From NCBI RefSeq assembly GCF_012530535.1, contig NZ_CP051299.1, positions 558,001 to 622,000 of the forward strand: a stretch of 64,000 nt of DNA, given 5' to 3'. The position numbers and the translations under genes are program-made. This document shows positions 53,773 to 63,111 of this stretch, in pieces. The stretch is from Microcella flavibacter (lineage in GTDB: Bacteria > Actinomycetota > Actinomycetes > Actinomycetales > Microbacteriaceae). Each line of letters starts with the position of its first letter. Within the stretch, counting starts at the first letter, position 1. A model generated the notes under the pieces. That model was given only the letters and a program-made list of their open reading frames with translations, ran no database searches and was not told where the DNA came from.

Positions 53773-55686
53773 CTAGCGCCCCTCGATGAGGTGCGCGAGC
53801 TCGGCGATGAAGCCGTCGAACCCCTCGGAGGTGCGCACGAGCTCGGTGACGTCGCGACGCGAGGCGAAGACGTCGACGAACTGGTCGAACAGGGGCTGGA
53901 ACCGCGCCCGGCCCTCGGCGCTGAACGCGATGAGGGCGACGACCGAGACGCGGGCATCCCCCCATTGCACCGGCGTGGGGCAGAGGGCCACGGCGATGGC
54001 GGTGCGCGCGGCGGTGAGGCCCATGGCGTGCGGCATGGCGAGCGTCTCGGTGAAGGCCGTCGACGACATGCGCTCGCGCTCGATGGCGCCCTCGACGTAC
54101 TCCTGCCCGACGGCGCCCGAGGCGGCCATCGCCTCGCCGAGCGCGCGGATGATCGACTCGGGGTCGTTGCCGGGCGGCTCGGCGAAGAACAGCTCGCGGT
54201 CGAAGTACTCGAGCAGCTCGTCGGTGATGCGGGCCCGGCGGCGCTGCCGGCGCACGCGCGAGATCGCGGCGCGGATGGCGTCGACGTCGTCGTCGGTGAG
54301 GAAGGGCTGCACCACCACGACGCCCTCGCGCAGGGCCGCGGTGGGGATGGTCGAGATGACGAGGTCGCTCGTGAGCTCGCGCGGGTCGACGTCGGTGCGC
54401 GTGACGACGAACTCGATCGACAGGTCCGCGCCGAGCTCGCGCTCGATGCGCGTGCGCAGGATGGCGTGCAGGTCGTAGTAGCTGGGGCAGACGATCGTGC
54501 CGGTCACGCGCTCCTCGCGGCGCGACATGCGCTCGAGGTGCGAGCCGAGGTGCAGAGCGATGTACGAGATCTCGTCGTCGTCGACCTGGATGCTGCGCTC
54601 GCGCTGCACGATCGAGGCGATGAACACCGCGATGTCGAAGATCAGCGGGTACGAGCTCTTGATGGATCGGGTGAGCGGGTTGCGGGTGTGCGCGTTCTCG
54701 CGGGCCCGCGAGACGAGGTTGCCCAAGTGGATGGCGAGCCGGGCGATGAAGGCGTCGTCGCGGAAGTCGACGAGGTACTCCTCGGCGACGAGGTCGACGA
54801 TGCGCCGCACGGTCGCCAGATCCTCGGGGTCGACGGTCGGCGCGCTGCCGGCGTCCGCCCCGGGGGCGATGACGCGCGTGGTGAGCAGGCGCGCGAGGTA
54901 GTCGACGTCGCTGTCGGTGACCTCGACGGCGAAGTGCTCGGGGATCAACCGGTGCAGCGCGGCGGCGATCGGCGCGGTCTGCGCGACGGCGGCGGGGCGC
55001 GCGCTCGGCGGCAGGTGCTGGTCGCGCCGCACGCGGTCGACGGCGATGGCCACGTGCAGGATGACGGCGTCGATGCCGTACTCGTTGATGAAGAAGCCCT
55101 CGCCGTCGAGCGACTGGATCAGCTCGGTCTTGAACGCGCCGAGGCCGGCGAGCCCGAACTCGGCCTCGATGGCGTCGAGCTCGAGCACGCCCTGGGTGCT
55201 CTCGCCCTGCAGCAGCCGGCTGAGCAGCCGGCGCTTGGCCGACTCGGTGCCGCTGAGCTCGACGGTCGCGCCGCGGCGGCTCAGCACCGCCCCGCTCTCG
55301 TCGGCGAGCGACTTCACCTTGCGCAGATCGGCCTCGAGCGTCGACTCGCTCACGAACAGGCCGTCGGCGAGGCCGTGCAGGTCGAGCCCGCCCGGGGCCT
55401 CGGTGAGCCGGCGCACGAGGTGGTGCACGCGCGCCTGCGGTGTCTCCGGTCCGGACGCGCGGCCGCGGCTCAGCGCCGCGAAGTCGGCGTACGCCTCGCG
55501 GTTGAGGCGGTAGCCGGAGGTCGAGGCGGTGAGGATGGCGAGGGGATGCGCCGCCGACTTCGCGGCGGCGACGTAGCTGCGCACCGAGCGCGTCGTCACC
55601 CCGAGCTGCTCGGCGAGGTCGGCCGCGGTCACCCAGTCGTCCTGCTGCAGCAGGAGCTCGAGCATCCGCTCGTACTTGTCGGCCAT
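53773..55686 (-). CDS. mtlR: MtlR-type PRD-containing activator with EIIB- and EIIA-like domains
   Basis: A 637-residue regulator of the BglG/MtlR type. N-terminal HTH (WVTAADLAEQLGVTTRSVRSYV), a second winged-helix-like region (about 80-165), two PRD domains (about 180-290 and 300-410, with HVAIAVDRVRRD and RLAIHLGNLVSRARE, YIALHLGSHLERM), a GatB-like EIIB domain (VTGTIVCPSYYDLHAIL) and an EIIA Fru/Mtl domain at the C terminus with the active His in AMPHAMG. PTS-dependent phosphorylation of PRD and EII domains would tune its activity. It is divergent from the PTS operon it most likely activates. Confidence 0.88.
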   Translation of the reverse strand: MADKYERMLELLLQQDDWVTAADLAEQLGVTTRSVRSYVAAAKSAAHPLAILTASTSGYRLNREAYADFAALSRGRASGPETPQARVHHLVRRLTEAPGGLDLHGLADGLFVSESTLEADLRKVKSLADESGAVLSRRGATVELSGTESAKRRLLSRLLQGESTQGVLELDAIEAEFGLAGLGAFKTELIQSLDGEGFFINEYGIDAVILHVAIAVDRVRRDQHLPPSARPAAVAQTAPIAAALHRLIPEHFAVEVTDSDVDYLARLLTTRVIAPGADAGSAPTVDPEDLATVRRIVDLVAEEYLVDFRDDAFIARLAIHLGNLVSRARENAHTRNPLTRSIKSSYPLIFDIAVFIASIVQRERSIQVDDDEISYIALHLGSHLERMSRREERVTGTIVCPSYYDLHAILRTRIERELGADLSIEFVVTRTDVDPRELTSDLVISTIPTAALREGVVVVQPFLTDDDVDAIRAAISRVRRQRRRARITDELLEYFDRELFFAEPPGNDPESIIRALGEAMAASGAVGQEYVEGAIERERMSSTAFTETLAMPHAMGLTAARTAIAVALCPTPVQWGDARVSVVALIAFSAEGRARFQPLFDQFVDVFASRRDVTELVRTSEGFDGFIAELAHLIEGR

Positions 55687-55922
55687 CGTCTGGCCACTGT
55701 AGACCAGCGGCCGCCGCGCCGAACGGGGCCCGGCGGGCCCGAGCGCGCGGCCCCGAAGGCCGGGGCGGAAGCCCCTTTCCGCGGGGGAGGAAGGAAGTCT
55801 GCTGGAGCGCGCGGCGCGCGGCGGGCACGATCACTAGTGCAGGTGCTCTGCGCCCGCGCTCCACCCACCGTTCCCGCAGCACTGCTCGACAGCACGACGC
55901 TCACGACCGCGAGGAGGCGATC
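55687..55922. promoter_or_regulatory. control region between mtlR and the PTS operon
   Basis: 236 bases without a gene. It holds two nearby inverted repeats: CCCCG/CGGGG (55751-55765) and GCGGAA/TTCCGC (55765-55782), plausible binding sites for the MtlR-type activator, and GAGGAGG 6 bases before the ATG at 55923. The promoter cannot be placed with confidence. Confidence 0.45.
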
Positions 55923-56300
55923 ATGACCCGCACCGTCGCCGTCGTCTGCGGATCCGGGGTGTCGAGCACCTTCCTCGCCCGCGGCCTGCGTTCGCTGCTC
56001 TCCGCCCGCGGCCAGTTCTGGCACGTGCTGCCCCTCGCGCTCGACGAGCTCGACGACCGCGCCGACGAGCTCGACGTCGTGCTGCTCGGCCAGCACGTGA
56101 GCGCCGAGCACGCCGCCGTGAGCGCGCGCGTGCCCGGCGCGATCGTCGTGCCGCTGAGCGTCGGCGGCATCGACGAGCCCGCGGCGCGCGAGGCCCTCGA
56201 TCTGCTGCAGGGCATCCCCTCGCCCGATACGTCCGACGCCGACGCATCCGTCGCCGCCGATCACCGTCCCGCCCCTCACGAAGGAGACCCCCATGGCTGA
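55923..56300 (+). CDS. EIIB-like PTS protein (lactose/cellobiose fold), orphan
   Basis: A 125-residue protein whose N terminus, VAVVCGSGVSSTFLARGL, is the P-loop of Lac-type EIIB domains with the phospho-acceptor at Cys9; residues 10-100 keep the small Rossmann-like fold, and the last 25 residues are disordered. No IIC of the lactose class is in the window, and mannitol EIICB has its own B domain, so its partner is unclear. Its stop overlaps the HPr start by 8 bases. It may phosphorylate the MtlR-type regulator or serve another permease. Confidence 0.7.
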   Translation: MTRTVAVVCGSGVSSTFLARGLRSLLSARGQFWHVLPLALDELDDRADELDVVLLGQHVSAEHAAVSARVPGAIVVPLSVGGIDEPAAREALDLLQGIPSPDTSDADASVAADHRPAPHEGDPHG

Positions 56301-56556
56301 TCGCACCCTCGTCGTCGCATCCGCGCACGGCCTGCACGCCCGCCCCGCCGCGCTGTTCGTCAAGGCGGCGACCGACTCGGGGGCCTCGGTGCACCTGCGC
56401 AAGGGCGATCGCACCGTCGACGCCAAGAGCATCCTCGGGGTCATCTCGCTCGGCATCGACCACGGCGACGAGGTCACCCTCGCCGTCGAGGGCGAGAACG
56501 ACGAGGCCGTGCTGAACGAGCTCGCGGCCTTCCTCGAGCAGGACCACGACGCGTGA
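56293..56556 (+). CDS. ptsH: HPr phosphocarrier
   Basis: An 87-residue HPr. The phosphorylated His15 is in SAHGLHARPAA; Ser46 in DAKSILGVISLG is the regulatory site used by HPr kinase in Firmicutes. It carries phosphate from EI to the EIIA domains. Coupled to the EI gene by a GTGA overlap. Confidence 0.95.
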   Translation: MADRTLVVASAHGLHARPAALFVKAATDSGASVHLRKGDRTVDAKSILGVISLGIDHGDEVTLAVEGENDEAVLNELAAFLEQDHDA

Positions 56557-58256
56557 GCGCCCCCGTGAGCGCCCCCGCCCTGCTGCGCGGCACCGGCATC
56601 GGCCGCGGCACCGCCGTCGGCCCCGTGCTGCGCATGCCCGATCCCGTGCCCGACCCGACCGACACCCCGAGCGCCCTCACGCCCGATGAGGAGAAGGCGC
56701 GCGCCACCGAGGCGCTCGCCGCGACCGCGGCCCAGCTGCGCGAGCGCGGCCAGGCCGCCGGCGGCACCGCGGCCGAGGTGCTCGACGCCCTCGCCATGAT
56801 GGCCGAGGACCCGTCGCTGGCGACGGACGTGCAGCAGCGCATCGAGAAGGGCGCGACCGCCGAGTACGCCGTCTTCGCCGCCATGGATGCCTTCCGCGAG
56901 CTGCTCGCCGGCATGGGCGGGTACCTCGGCGAGCGCGCCGACGACCTCGGCGACGTGGCGAGGCGCGCGATCGCGCGCCTGCAGGGGCTGCCCGCTCCCG
57001 GCGTGCCCGAGTCGGAGCATCCCTTCATCCTCGTCGCCCGCGACCTCGCCCCCGCCGACACCGCGACGCTCGACCTCGACCGCGTGCTCGCGCTCGTCAC
57101 CACCGAGGGCGGCCCCACCTCGCACACGGCGATCCTCGCCCGAGAGAAGGGCATCACCGCGATCGTCGGCGCGCTGCAGGCCGCCGAGCTGAACGACGGC
57201 GACCTCGTGCTCGTCGACGCCGAGAACGGCACGATCGAGCTCGACCCGGCGCAGGAGCGCATCGACCTCGCCGTGCAGCGCACCGCGACGCTGCAGGCCA
57301 TCCGCGCCGCGAGCTCGGGCCCGGGGCGCCTCGCCGACGGCCACGCGGTGCCGCTGCTCGCCAACATCGGTTCGCCCGAGTCGGCCCGCGAAGCCGCCGC
57401 GCGCGGCGCCGAGGGCGTGGGGCTCTTCCGCACCGAGGTACTGTTCCTCGGTGCCGAGAAGGCGCCCTCCGTCGAGGAGCAGGCCGCCACGTACCGCGAG
57501 GTCTTCGCGAACTTCCCCGGCCAGAAGGTCGTCGTGCGCGTGCTCGACGCCGGCGCCGACAAGCCGCTCGCCTTCCTCACCGACGCGGGGGAGGAGAACC
57601 CCGCGCTCGGCCGCCGCGGCCTGCGGGCGCTCGCCGCGCACGAGGAGGTGCTGCGCGACCAGCTGACCGCGCTCGCGCAGGCCGCCGAGGGCTCCGAGGC
57701 GGAGGTGCAGGTCATGGCCCCGATGGTCTCGACGGCGCAGGAGGCGACGTACTTCCGCGACCTCGCGCACGAGCTGGGCATCCGCATCGCCGGCGTCATG
57801 GTCGAGGTGCCGTCCTGCGCGATCATGGCCGACCACGTCGTGCCGAACGCCGACTTCGTCTCGATCGGCACCAACGACCTGACGCAGTACGTCTTCGCCG
57901 CCGACCGGCTGCTCGGCAGCGTCGCAGGATTCCAGAACCCCTGGCACCCGGCGGTGCTGCGGCTCATCCAGCAGGTCGGCTCGGCGGGCACCGAGCACGG
58001 CGTGCCGGTGGGCATCTGCGGCGAGGCCGCGGCCGACCCGCTGCTCGCCGTCGTGCTCGTCGGGCTCGGCGCCACCACGCTGTCGATGTCGTCGACGTCG
58101 ATCGCCGACGTGCGCGCCGAGATCTCGCAGTACACCCTCGACGAGGCCCGCGCCCTGGCGGCGATCGCCGTCGCCGCCGACAGCGCCGAGTCGGCGCGCG
58201 ACGCCGTCGCGGCCGCAGCCGACGAGCTCGACCCGGTCGAGCCCGCGGCTCCCTGA
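56553..58256 (+). CDS. ptsI: PTS enzyme I
   Basis: A 567-residue PEP-protein phosphotransferase. The active His191 is in GGPTSHTAILAR; the PEP-binding domain has GAEGVGLFRTEVLFL, VRVLDAGADKPLAF, MVEVPSCAIMADH, DFVSIGTNDLTQYVFAADR and the catalytic Cys in GICGEAAAD. It starts with a duplicated 12-base unit (GTGAGCGCCCCC twice), giving two possible GTG starts at 56553 and 56565; the first overlaps the ptsH stop. Confidence 0.95.
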   Translation: MSAPVSAPALLRGTGIGRGTAVGPVLRMPDPVPDPTDTPSALTPDEEKARATEALAATAAQLRERGQAAGGTAAEVLDALAMMAEDPSLATDVQQRIEKGATAEYAVFAAMDAFRELLAGMGGYLGERADDLGDVARRAIARLQGLPAPGVPESEHPFILVARDLAPADTATLDLDRVLALVTTEGGPTSHTAILAREKGITAIVGALQAAELNDGDLVLVDAENGTIELDPAQERIDLAVQRTATLQAIRAASSGPGRLADGHAVPLLANIGSPESAREAAARGAEGVGLFRTEVLFLGAEKAPSVEEQAATYREVFANFPGQKVVVRVLDAGADKPLAFLTDAGEENPALGRRGLRALAAHEEVLRDQLTALAQAAEGSEAEVQVMAPMVSTAQEATYFRDLAHELGIRIAGVMVEVPSCAIMADHVVPNADFVSIGTNDLTQYVFAADRLLGSVAGFQNPWHPAVLRLIQQVGSAGTEHGVPVGICGEAAADPLLAVVLVGLGATTLSMSSTSIADVRAEISQYTLDEARALAAIAVAADSAESARDAVAAAADELDPVEPAAP

Positions 58257-58318
58257 CCCCTTCCCGCATCACCCACCACCACCAGCACTCCCAACCCACC
58301 AGCAAGGAGACCCACCTC

Positions 58319-59830
58319 ATGACGACGACGTCAGCACCACCCGCCAAGGGGAACGCGCGCGTGCGCGTTCAGCGCTTCGGCACCTTCCTCAGCGGCATGA
58401 TCATGCCGAACATCGCGGCGTTCATCGCCTGGGGATTCATCACCGCGTTCTTCATCCCGACCGGGTGGACGCCCGTCCCGCAGCTCGGCGGCTTCCCCGA
58501 CGCCGACGGCAACGAGTACATCGGGCTCGTCGGCCCGATGATCACCTACCTGCTGCCGCTGCTCATCGCCAACACCGGCGGGCGCATGATCTACGGCGCC
58601 CGCGGCGGCGTGGTCGCCACGATCGCGACGATGGGCGTCATCGTCGGCAGCCCCGTGCCGATGTTCATCGGCGCGATGATCGTCGGCCCTCTCGCGGCCT
58701 ACCTCATGAAGAAGGTCGACGCCCTGTGGGCCGGCAAGATCCGCGCCGGCTTCGAGATGCTCGTGGACAACTTCTCCGCCGGCATCCTCGGGTTCCTGCT
58801 CGCCCTCGGTGCCTTCTTCGGCATCGCTCCCGTCGTGACCGCGCTGAGCAACGCGCTCGGCGAGGGCGCGCGCTTCCTCACCGAGACCGGCCTCCTGCCG
58901 CTGGCGAGCATCGTGATCGAGCCGGCCAAGGTGCTGTTCCTCAACAACGCGATCAACCAGGGCGTCCTCACGCCTCTCGGCGCGCAGGAGGCGCAGGAGA
59001 GCGGCCAGTCGATCCTGTTCCTGCTCGAGGCCAACGCGGGCCCCGGACTCGGTCTGCTGCTCGCCTTCACCTTCTTCGGCGTCGGCATCGCGAAGGCCTC
59101 GGCGCCGGGTGCGATCATCATCCAGTTCCTCGGCGGCATCCACGAGATCTACTTCCCGTACGTGCTCATGAAGCCGATCCTCGTGCTCGCCCTCATCGGC
59201 GGCGGCGCCACCGGTGTCGCGACGAACCTGCTCCTGGGCGGCGGGCTCCGCGCCCCGGCCTCGCCGGGCTCGATCTTCGCCATCGCGCTGCAGTCCCCCG
59301 CGGGCAGCATCGTCGCCGTCATGCTCTCGGTCGTGCTCTCGGCGACGGTCACCTTCCTCATCGCGTCGCTCATCCTGCGCGCGAGCCGCAAGCGGGATCT
59401 CGCCGCGCTCGAGGAGAAGGGCGACTCCTTCACCTCGGCCGTCGACCAGAACGCGTCGAACAAGGGCCGCGACTCCGACGTGGGCCGCCTCCTCGGCACC
59501 GAGGGCGCTGCCGCCGGAACCGCCTCGGCGACCGACGTGCGCATCCAGAACATCGTGTTCGCCTGCGACGCGGGCATGGGCTCGAGCGCCATGGGCGCCA
59601 CGGTGCTGCGCAAGAAGCTGAAGGACGCCGGCGTCGAGGGCGTGACCGTCACGAACAAGGCGATCGCGAACCTGGATGCTGAGGCCGACCTCATCGTCAC
59701 GCACCAGGATCTGACCCCGCGGGCCAAGCAGGCCGCCCCCGGCGCCGTGCACGTCTCGGTCGACAACTTCATGTCGAGCCCGACGTACGACGACGTCGTC
59801 GCGCGGGTGCGCGCGCAGCAGTCCGAGTAG
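58319..59830 (+). CDS. mtlA: mannitol PTS permease EIICB
   Basis: A 503-residue mannitol transporter. The IIC domain (residues about 15-355) has about eight hydrophobic segments and the signature GGIHEIYFPYVLM (272-284). A linker leads to the IIB domain (about 408-500) with the phospho-Cys416 in VFACDAGMGSSAMG. The IIA domain of E. coli MtlA is absent and is supplied by the separate downstream gene. It imports mannitol as mannitol 1-phosphate. GGAG lies upstream of the ATG at 58319. Confidence 0.93.
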   Translation: MTTTSAPPAKGNARVRVQRFGTFLSGMIMPNIAAFIAWGFITAFFIPTGWTPVPQLGGFPDADGNEYIGLVGPMITYLLPLLIANTGGRMIYGARGGVVATIATMGVIVGSPVPMFIGAMIVGPLAAYLMKKVDALWAGKIRAGFEMLVDNFSAGILGFLLALGAFFGIAPVVTALSNALGEGARFLTETGLLPLASIVIEPAKVLFLNNAINQGVLTPLGAQEAQESGQSILFLLEANAGPGLGLLLAFTFFGVGIAKASAPGAIIIQFLGGIHEIYFPYVLMKPILVLALIGGGATGVATNLLLGGGLRAPASPGSIFAIALQSPAGSIVAVMLSVVLSATVTFLIASLILRASRKRDLAALEEKGDSFTSAVDQNASNKGRDSDVGRLLGTEGAAAGTASATDVRIQNIVFACDAGMGSSAMGATVLRKKLKDAGVEGVTVTNKAIANLDAEADLIVTHQDLTPRAKQAAPGAVHVSVDNFMSSPTYDDVVARVRAQQSE

Positions 59831-59854
59831 AGGCGGCGGCGCTACCCTCGCGCT

Positions 59855-59889
59855 GAGCCGGCCGCGGCCCCTGAGGTCGCGGCCGGCTC
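59855..59889 (+). terminator. hairpin between mtlA and the EIIA gene
   Basis: Perfect 12-base arms GAGCCGGCCGCG and CGCGGCCGGCTC with an 11-base loop begin 24 bases after the mtlA stop. No U-tract follows. It may partly stop transcription or shield the upstream mRNA inside the operon. Confidence 0.6.
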
Positions 59890-59953
59890 GGCCCCCGCCG
59901 CGCGGCACCACCCCGCTCGGCACCGACCGATCACGAGAGAGACCAGGCATCCC

Positions 59954-60400
59954 ATGAGCTCCGCCGTTCTGACCACCGACCGCATCATCCTCGACGGGAC
60001 CGCCCGCACCCGGGAGGAGGCGATCGAGGAGGGCGCGCGACTGCTGGAGCGCGCCGGAGCCGTGACCGCCGACTACGCGGCGGCGATGCACGAGCGCGAG
60101 GCGCTCACCTCCACCTACATGGGCAGCCACCTCGCCATCCCGCACGGCACGAACGAGGCGAAGGCCGCCATCCTCGCCTCGGCCATGACGGTCGTGCGCT
60201 ACGCCGAGCCCATCGACTGGGCCGGCAACCCCGTGCGCGTCGTCGCCTGCATCGCGGGCAAGGACGGCGGGCACATGGCCGTGCTGTCCTCCCTCGCGCT
60301 CGTCTTCAGCGACGAGGCCGCGGTCGAGCAGATGCTCGCCGCCCCCGACGCCGAGACCGTGCTCGCCCTGCTCGGCGACGTCAACGACGCGGCGGAGTAG
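59954..60400 (+). CDS. mtlF: mannitol PTS EIIA
   Basis: A 148-residue EIIA of the fructose/mannitol class. The active His64 is in [14 protein letters not shown]. It passes phosphate from HPr to the B domain of MtlA. Four bases before the mtlD start. Upstream AGAGAG lies close to the ATG. Confidence 0.92.
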   Translation: MSSAVLTTDRIILDGTARTREEAIEEGARLLERAGAVTADYAAAMHEREALTSTYMGSHLAIPHGTNEAKAAILASAMTVVRYAEPIDWAGNPVRVVACIAGKDGGHMAVLSSLALVFSDEAAVEQMLAAPDAETVLALLGDVNDAAE

Positions 60401-60404
60401 CGGC

Positions 60405-61537
60405 ATGACCGCCGTGCACTTCGGCGCCGGCAACATCGGGCGCGGCTTCATCGGCCTGCTGCTGCACGAGGCCGGGCACGACCTCGTCTTCGTCGACGTC
60501 AACGGCCCGCTCATCGCCCAGATCGCCGCGGCCGACTCGTACCGGGTCATCGAGATCGGCGAGGACGAGCGCGAGAAGACCGTCACGGGCTTCACCGCGA
60601 TCGACTCCTCCGCCGACCGCGACGCCGCCGTCGCCGCGGTCGCGAGCGCCGACATCGTCACCTGCGCCGTCGGCCCGACCGTGCTGCGCTTCATCGCGCC
60701 GGTGATCGCCGACGGCCTGCGCGCGCGCCCGGCCGAACTCCCGCCCGTCGTCGTCATGGCCTGCGAGAACGCGCTCGGCGCTACCGATCTGCTGCACGGT
60801 CACATCGCCGAGGCGCTCGGGGACGACGCCGCGGCCGTGCTCGCGCGCGGCGTCTTCGCGAACACCGCGGTCGACCGCATCGTGCCGGCGCAGGACGCGT
60901 CGGGTCTCGACGTGCGCGTCGAGCCGTTCTGCGAGTGGGCGATCGAGTCGGGGCCGTTCGCGGGCGCCGTGCCGAGCATCCCGGGCGCGCACTTCGTGCC
61001 CGAGCTCGCCCCCTACATCGAGCGCAAGCTCTTCACCGTGAACGCGGGCCACGCGGCCTGCGCCTACTTCGGCCACCTCGCCGGGGCGGCCACGATCGAC
61101 GAGGGGATGCGCGTTCCGAGCGTGCGCGCCGCCGTCGAGGCCGTGCTGCTCGAGACCTCGCGGCTGCTCGTCGACCGCCACGGCTTCGCCGCCGCCGAGC
61201 AGGACGCCTACCGCGAGACCTCGCGAACCCGGCGCTCGCCGACGGCGTCGACCGGGTCGGCCGCCAGCCGATGCGCAAGCTCTCACGGGACGAGCGGTTC
61301 CTCTCGCCCGCGCGCGGCCTCGCCGACCTCGGCATCGCGCCGGTCGCGATCCTCGCGGCGGTCGGCGCCGGGCTGCGGTTCGACGTCGCCGACGATCCCG
61401 AGAGCGTCGCCCTGCAGCAGCTGCTCGCCTCCGAGGCGAGCGACGAGCAGATCGTCGCCGAGGTCATGGGCGTCGCCGCGGGGGAGCCGCTCGCGGCCGC
61501 GCTCGCGAGCGTCGTCGCCGAGGTGCGCGCGGGCTAG
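60405..61537 (+). pseudogene. mtlD: mannitol-1-phosphate 5-dehydrogenase broken by a frameshifting deletion
   Basis: The first 270 codons encode a normal MtlD: the NAD loop [14 protein letters not shown] (residues 4-17), [23 protein letters not shown] and [20 protein letters not shown]. The frame then shifts near 61221: AYRETS is followed by nonsense, while another frame continues as [28 protein letters not shown] to the stop at 61537. Compared with the usual RFxNP segment about three to four residues are missing, so 10 bases (or another 3n+1 number) have been lost. Without ribosomal shifting the product lacks its C-terminal 100 residues and is likely dead, unless this is an assembly error. 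The stop shares CTAG with the opposite gene's stop. Confidence 0.85.
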
Positions 61538-62679
61538 TCGGTCGCCAAGGGGGCCGGGGCGGACGCGGGCCCGGCCTGCGTCGGCTCGGCCGGCGTCGAC
61601 ATCGACGCGGATGCGGCTGCGGCGCGCGCGGCGTCGTGGCGCCGGCGCGCGCGCCGCAGCACGAGCAGCGCGATGAGCACGATCAGACCGATGGCGAGCA
61701 TCCACGGCAGCAGCACGCCGACGGCGACGAGGGCGCCGCCGAGGAAGGCGAGCAGAGCATCCCACCCGGTCTCGAGGCCAGAGAGGAAGGTGTCGGGCTC
61801 GTCGACCGGCGCCGTCTGCTCGCTGCCGAGGGTGAGCCGCAGCGTCGAGAGGCTGACCTGGTCGGCGAGGGACCGCTGCTGCGACTGCAGGCTCTCGAGC
61901 TGCGCCTGCCGGTCGCTGATGGCGGTCTCGAGCGCGATGAGCTCCTCGACGTCTCCCGCCGAGCCCTGCAGGGCGAGCAGCCGCTCGACCGACGACGTCA
62001 GCGCGCCGATGCGGGCCTCGACGTCGCGCACCTCGCGGGTCACGTCGCTCGCGCTGAGGCTGAGCTCCTCCGACTCGCCGAGCTTCTGCAGCGACTCGAT
62101 CACCTCGGTGAGCTGCGCCGACGGGATGCGGAGCACGAGCTCGGCCCCGCCCCGGTCGCCCTGCCGCGGTGCGTACTCGTCGCGGCCGTCGACGCGGCCG
62201 CCCGCGCGCTCCACGATCCGGGCCGCCTCGGCCGCGGCGTCCAGGGGCTCGTCGACGGTGACGTAGAGGCTGCCGGTGGTGATGACCTCGCGCCCCGAGC
62301 CGGAGCCGTCGACGAGGTCGCCCGTCCCGTCCCCGACCTCCTCGCCGAGCCCGCCGCCGGCATCCCCGTCGCCGCCGCCGCCGCTCTCGGCGGTCGGTGC
62401 CTCGATGCCGGGCTGGAACGTCTCGGCGGGCAGCGGCCCGCCGTCGATGCCGCCGAACCCGCCGCGCTCGTCGGCGGCCGAGTCGGCTGCGCTCGTGCAG
62501 CCCGCGAGCAGGAGCAGCAGCGCGAGCGGAGCGGCGAGGGCGGCAGCGCGGGCGCCGCGGGCCCCGCGGGGTGTGCGGGCGGCGCTGGTGCGCCGCGCAC
62601 CGTGTGAATCGCAGGTGGAGCGCGCCGCGCCGGGGGCGACGGTGCGGCGGGGCGTCGTGCGGGCGTCGTGTGCGGTCAT
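61534..62679 (-). CDS. DUF4349 lipoprotein
   Basis: A 381-residue lipoprotein. A basic N terminus and [10 protein letters not shown] (lipobox Cys at about residue 61) are followed by a Gly/Asp-rich linker, the DUF4349 domain (about 130-330: [30 protein letters not shown], a coiled-coil around [31 protein letters not shown]) and one C-terminal membrane span with an RRARRRH tail. The long N terminus before the lipobox is odd; a later start could be used, but no better one is seen. Function unknown. It converges on mtlD with a 4-base stop overlap. Confidence 0.8.
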   Translation of the reverse strand: MTAHDARTTPRRTVAPGAARSTCDSHGARRTSAARTPRGARGARAAALAAPLALLLLLAGCTSAADSAADERGGFGGIDGGPLPAETFQPGIEAPTAESGGGGDGDAGGGLGEEVGDGTGDLVDGSGSGREVITTGSLYVTVDEPLDAAAEAARIVERAGGRVDGRDEYAPRQGDRGGAELVLRIPSAQLTEVIESLQKLGESEELSLSASDVTREVRDVEARIGALTSSVERLLALQGSAGDVEELIALETAISDRQAQLESLQSQQRSLADQVSLSTLRLTLGSEQTAPVDEPDTFLSGLETGWDALLAFLGGALVAVGVLLPWMLAIGLIVLIALLVLRRARRRHDAARAAAASASMSTPAEPTQAGPASAPAPLATD

Positions 62680-62890
62680 GGGGCGACCGTACGGAGCGCT
62701 CTCCGCGCGCCGCCACCCAACGTTTCGCGCAGAGACGTGTTCGTTATCTGATCGCTCGCCGACAGTGCACTGGGCGGATTCTGCAGACGAGCGGGCGAGG
62801 GCTTCGGCGTCGGTACGGTCTGACCAGGCCCTGTTCGCGACGCATCCGGGGAGGGCCGACAACCTGCGCGACTAGGGGTGGACGCGAAGG

Positions 62891-62921
62891 ACGGAGGGGC
62901 CGGCTGAGCCGGCCCCTCCGT
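62891..62921 (+). terminator. strong hairpin terminator with no assigned gene upstream
   Basis: Perfect 14-base arms ACGGAGGGGCCGGC and GCCGGCCCCTCCGT around TGA, followed by TGCGTT. It is oriented for a plus-strand transcript from the unassigned region 62680-62880. Confidence 0.7.
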
Positions 62922-63044
62922 TGCGTTCCGCCTGCTGCGACGCGAGCCCGCGTTGCGAATCCTCGGGGCTGCCGGCTTTGCCGGCTGGCTCCCCGGCCCG
63001 CCTCCCGGACGCCGACGCCTCGCGTATTCCGTGCCGTCATCCTC

Positions 63045-63111
63045 GCGCCTTCCACTCTGCAGGACATGCTCGACGATTCGTCACCGAAGTCCTGCGCAGT
63101 GGAAGGAGCGC
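63045..63111. repeat. large intergenic palindrome, AGGA/TCCT family, variant copy 4
   Basis: Arms CTTCCACT-CT-GCAGGAC (63049-63065) and GTCCTGC-GC-AGTGGAAG (63089-63105) pair with one internal mismatch pair, and flanking GCGC extends the stem. It shares the GCAGGA/TCCTGC step with copies 1 and 2 but lacks the GGCGTGTCG core. Confidence 0.75.

Noticed and set aside
53791-55926. 711-codon frame opposite mtlR
   Set aside because: Composition of an antisense shadow (Asp/Glu/Val/Gly/Arg repeats); the other strand encodes a complete PRD regulator.
62678-62875. 65-codon plus-strand frame before the terminator at 62891
   Set aside because: No ribosome site, no family resemblance, and it starts inside the DUF4349 start region on the other strand. 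Kept only as a possible transcript in the findings.
62891-62921. SRP RNA or RNase P RNA ahead of this terminator
   Set aside because: The conserved SRP loop (GGAAG with AGCA) and RNase P core elements are not present.
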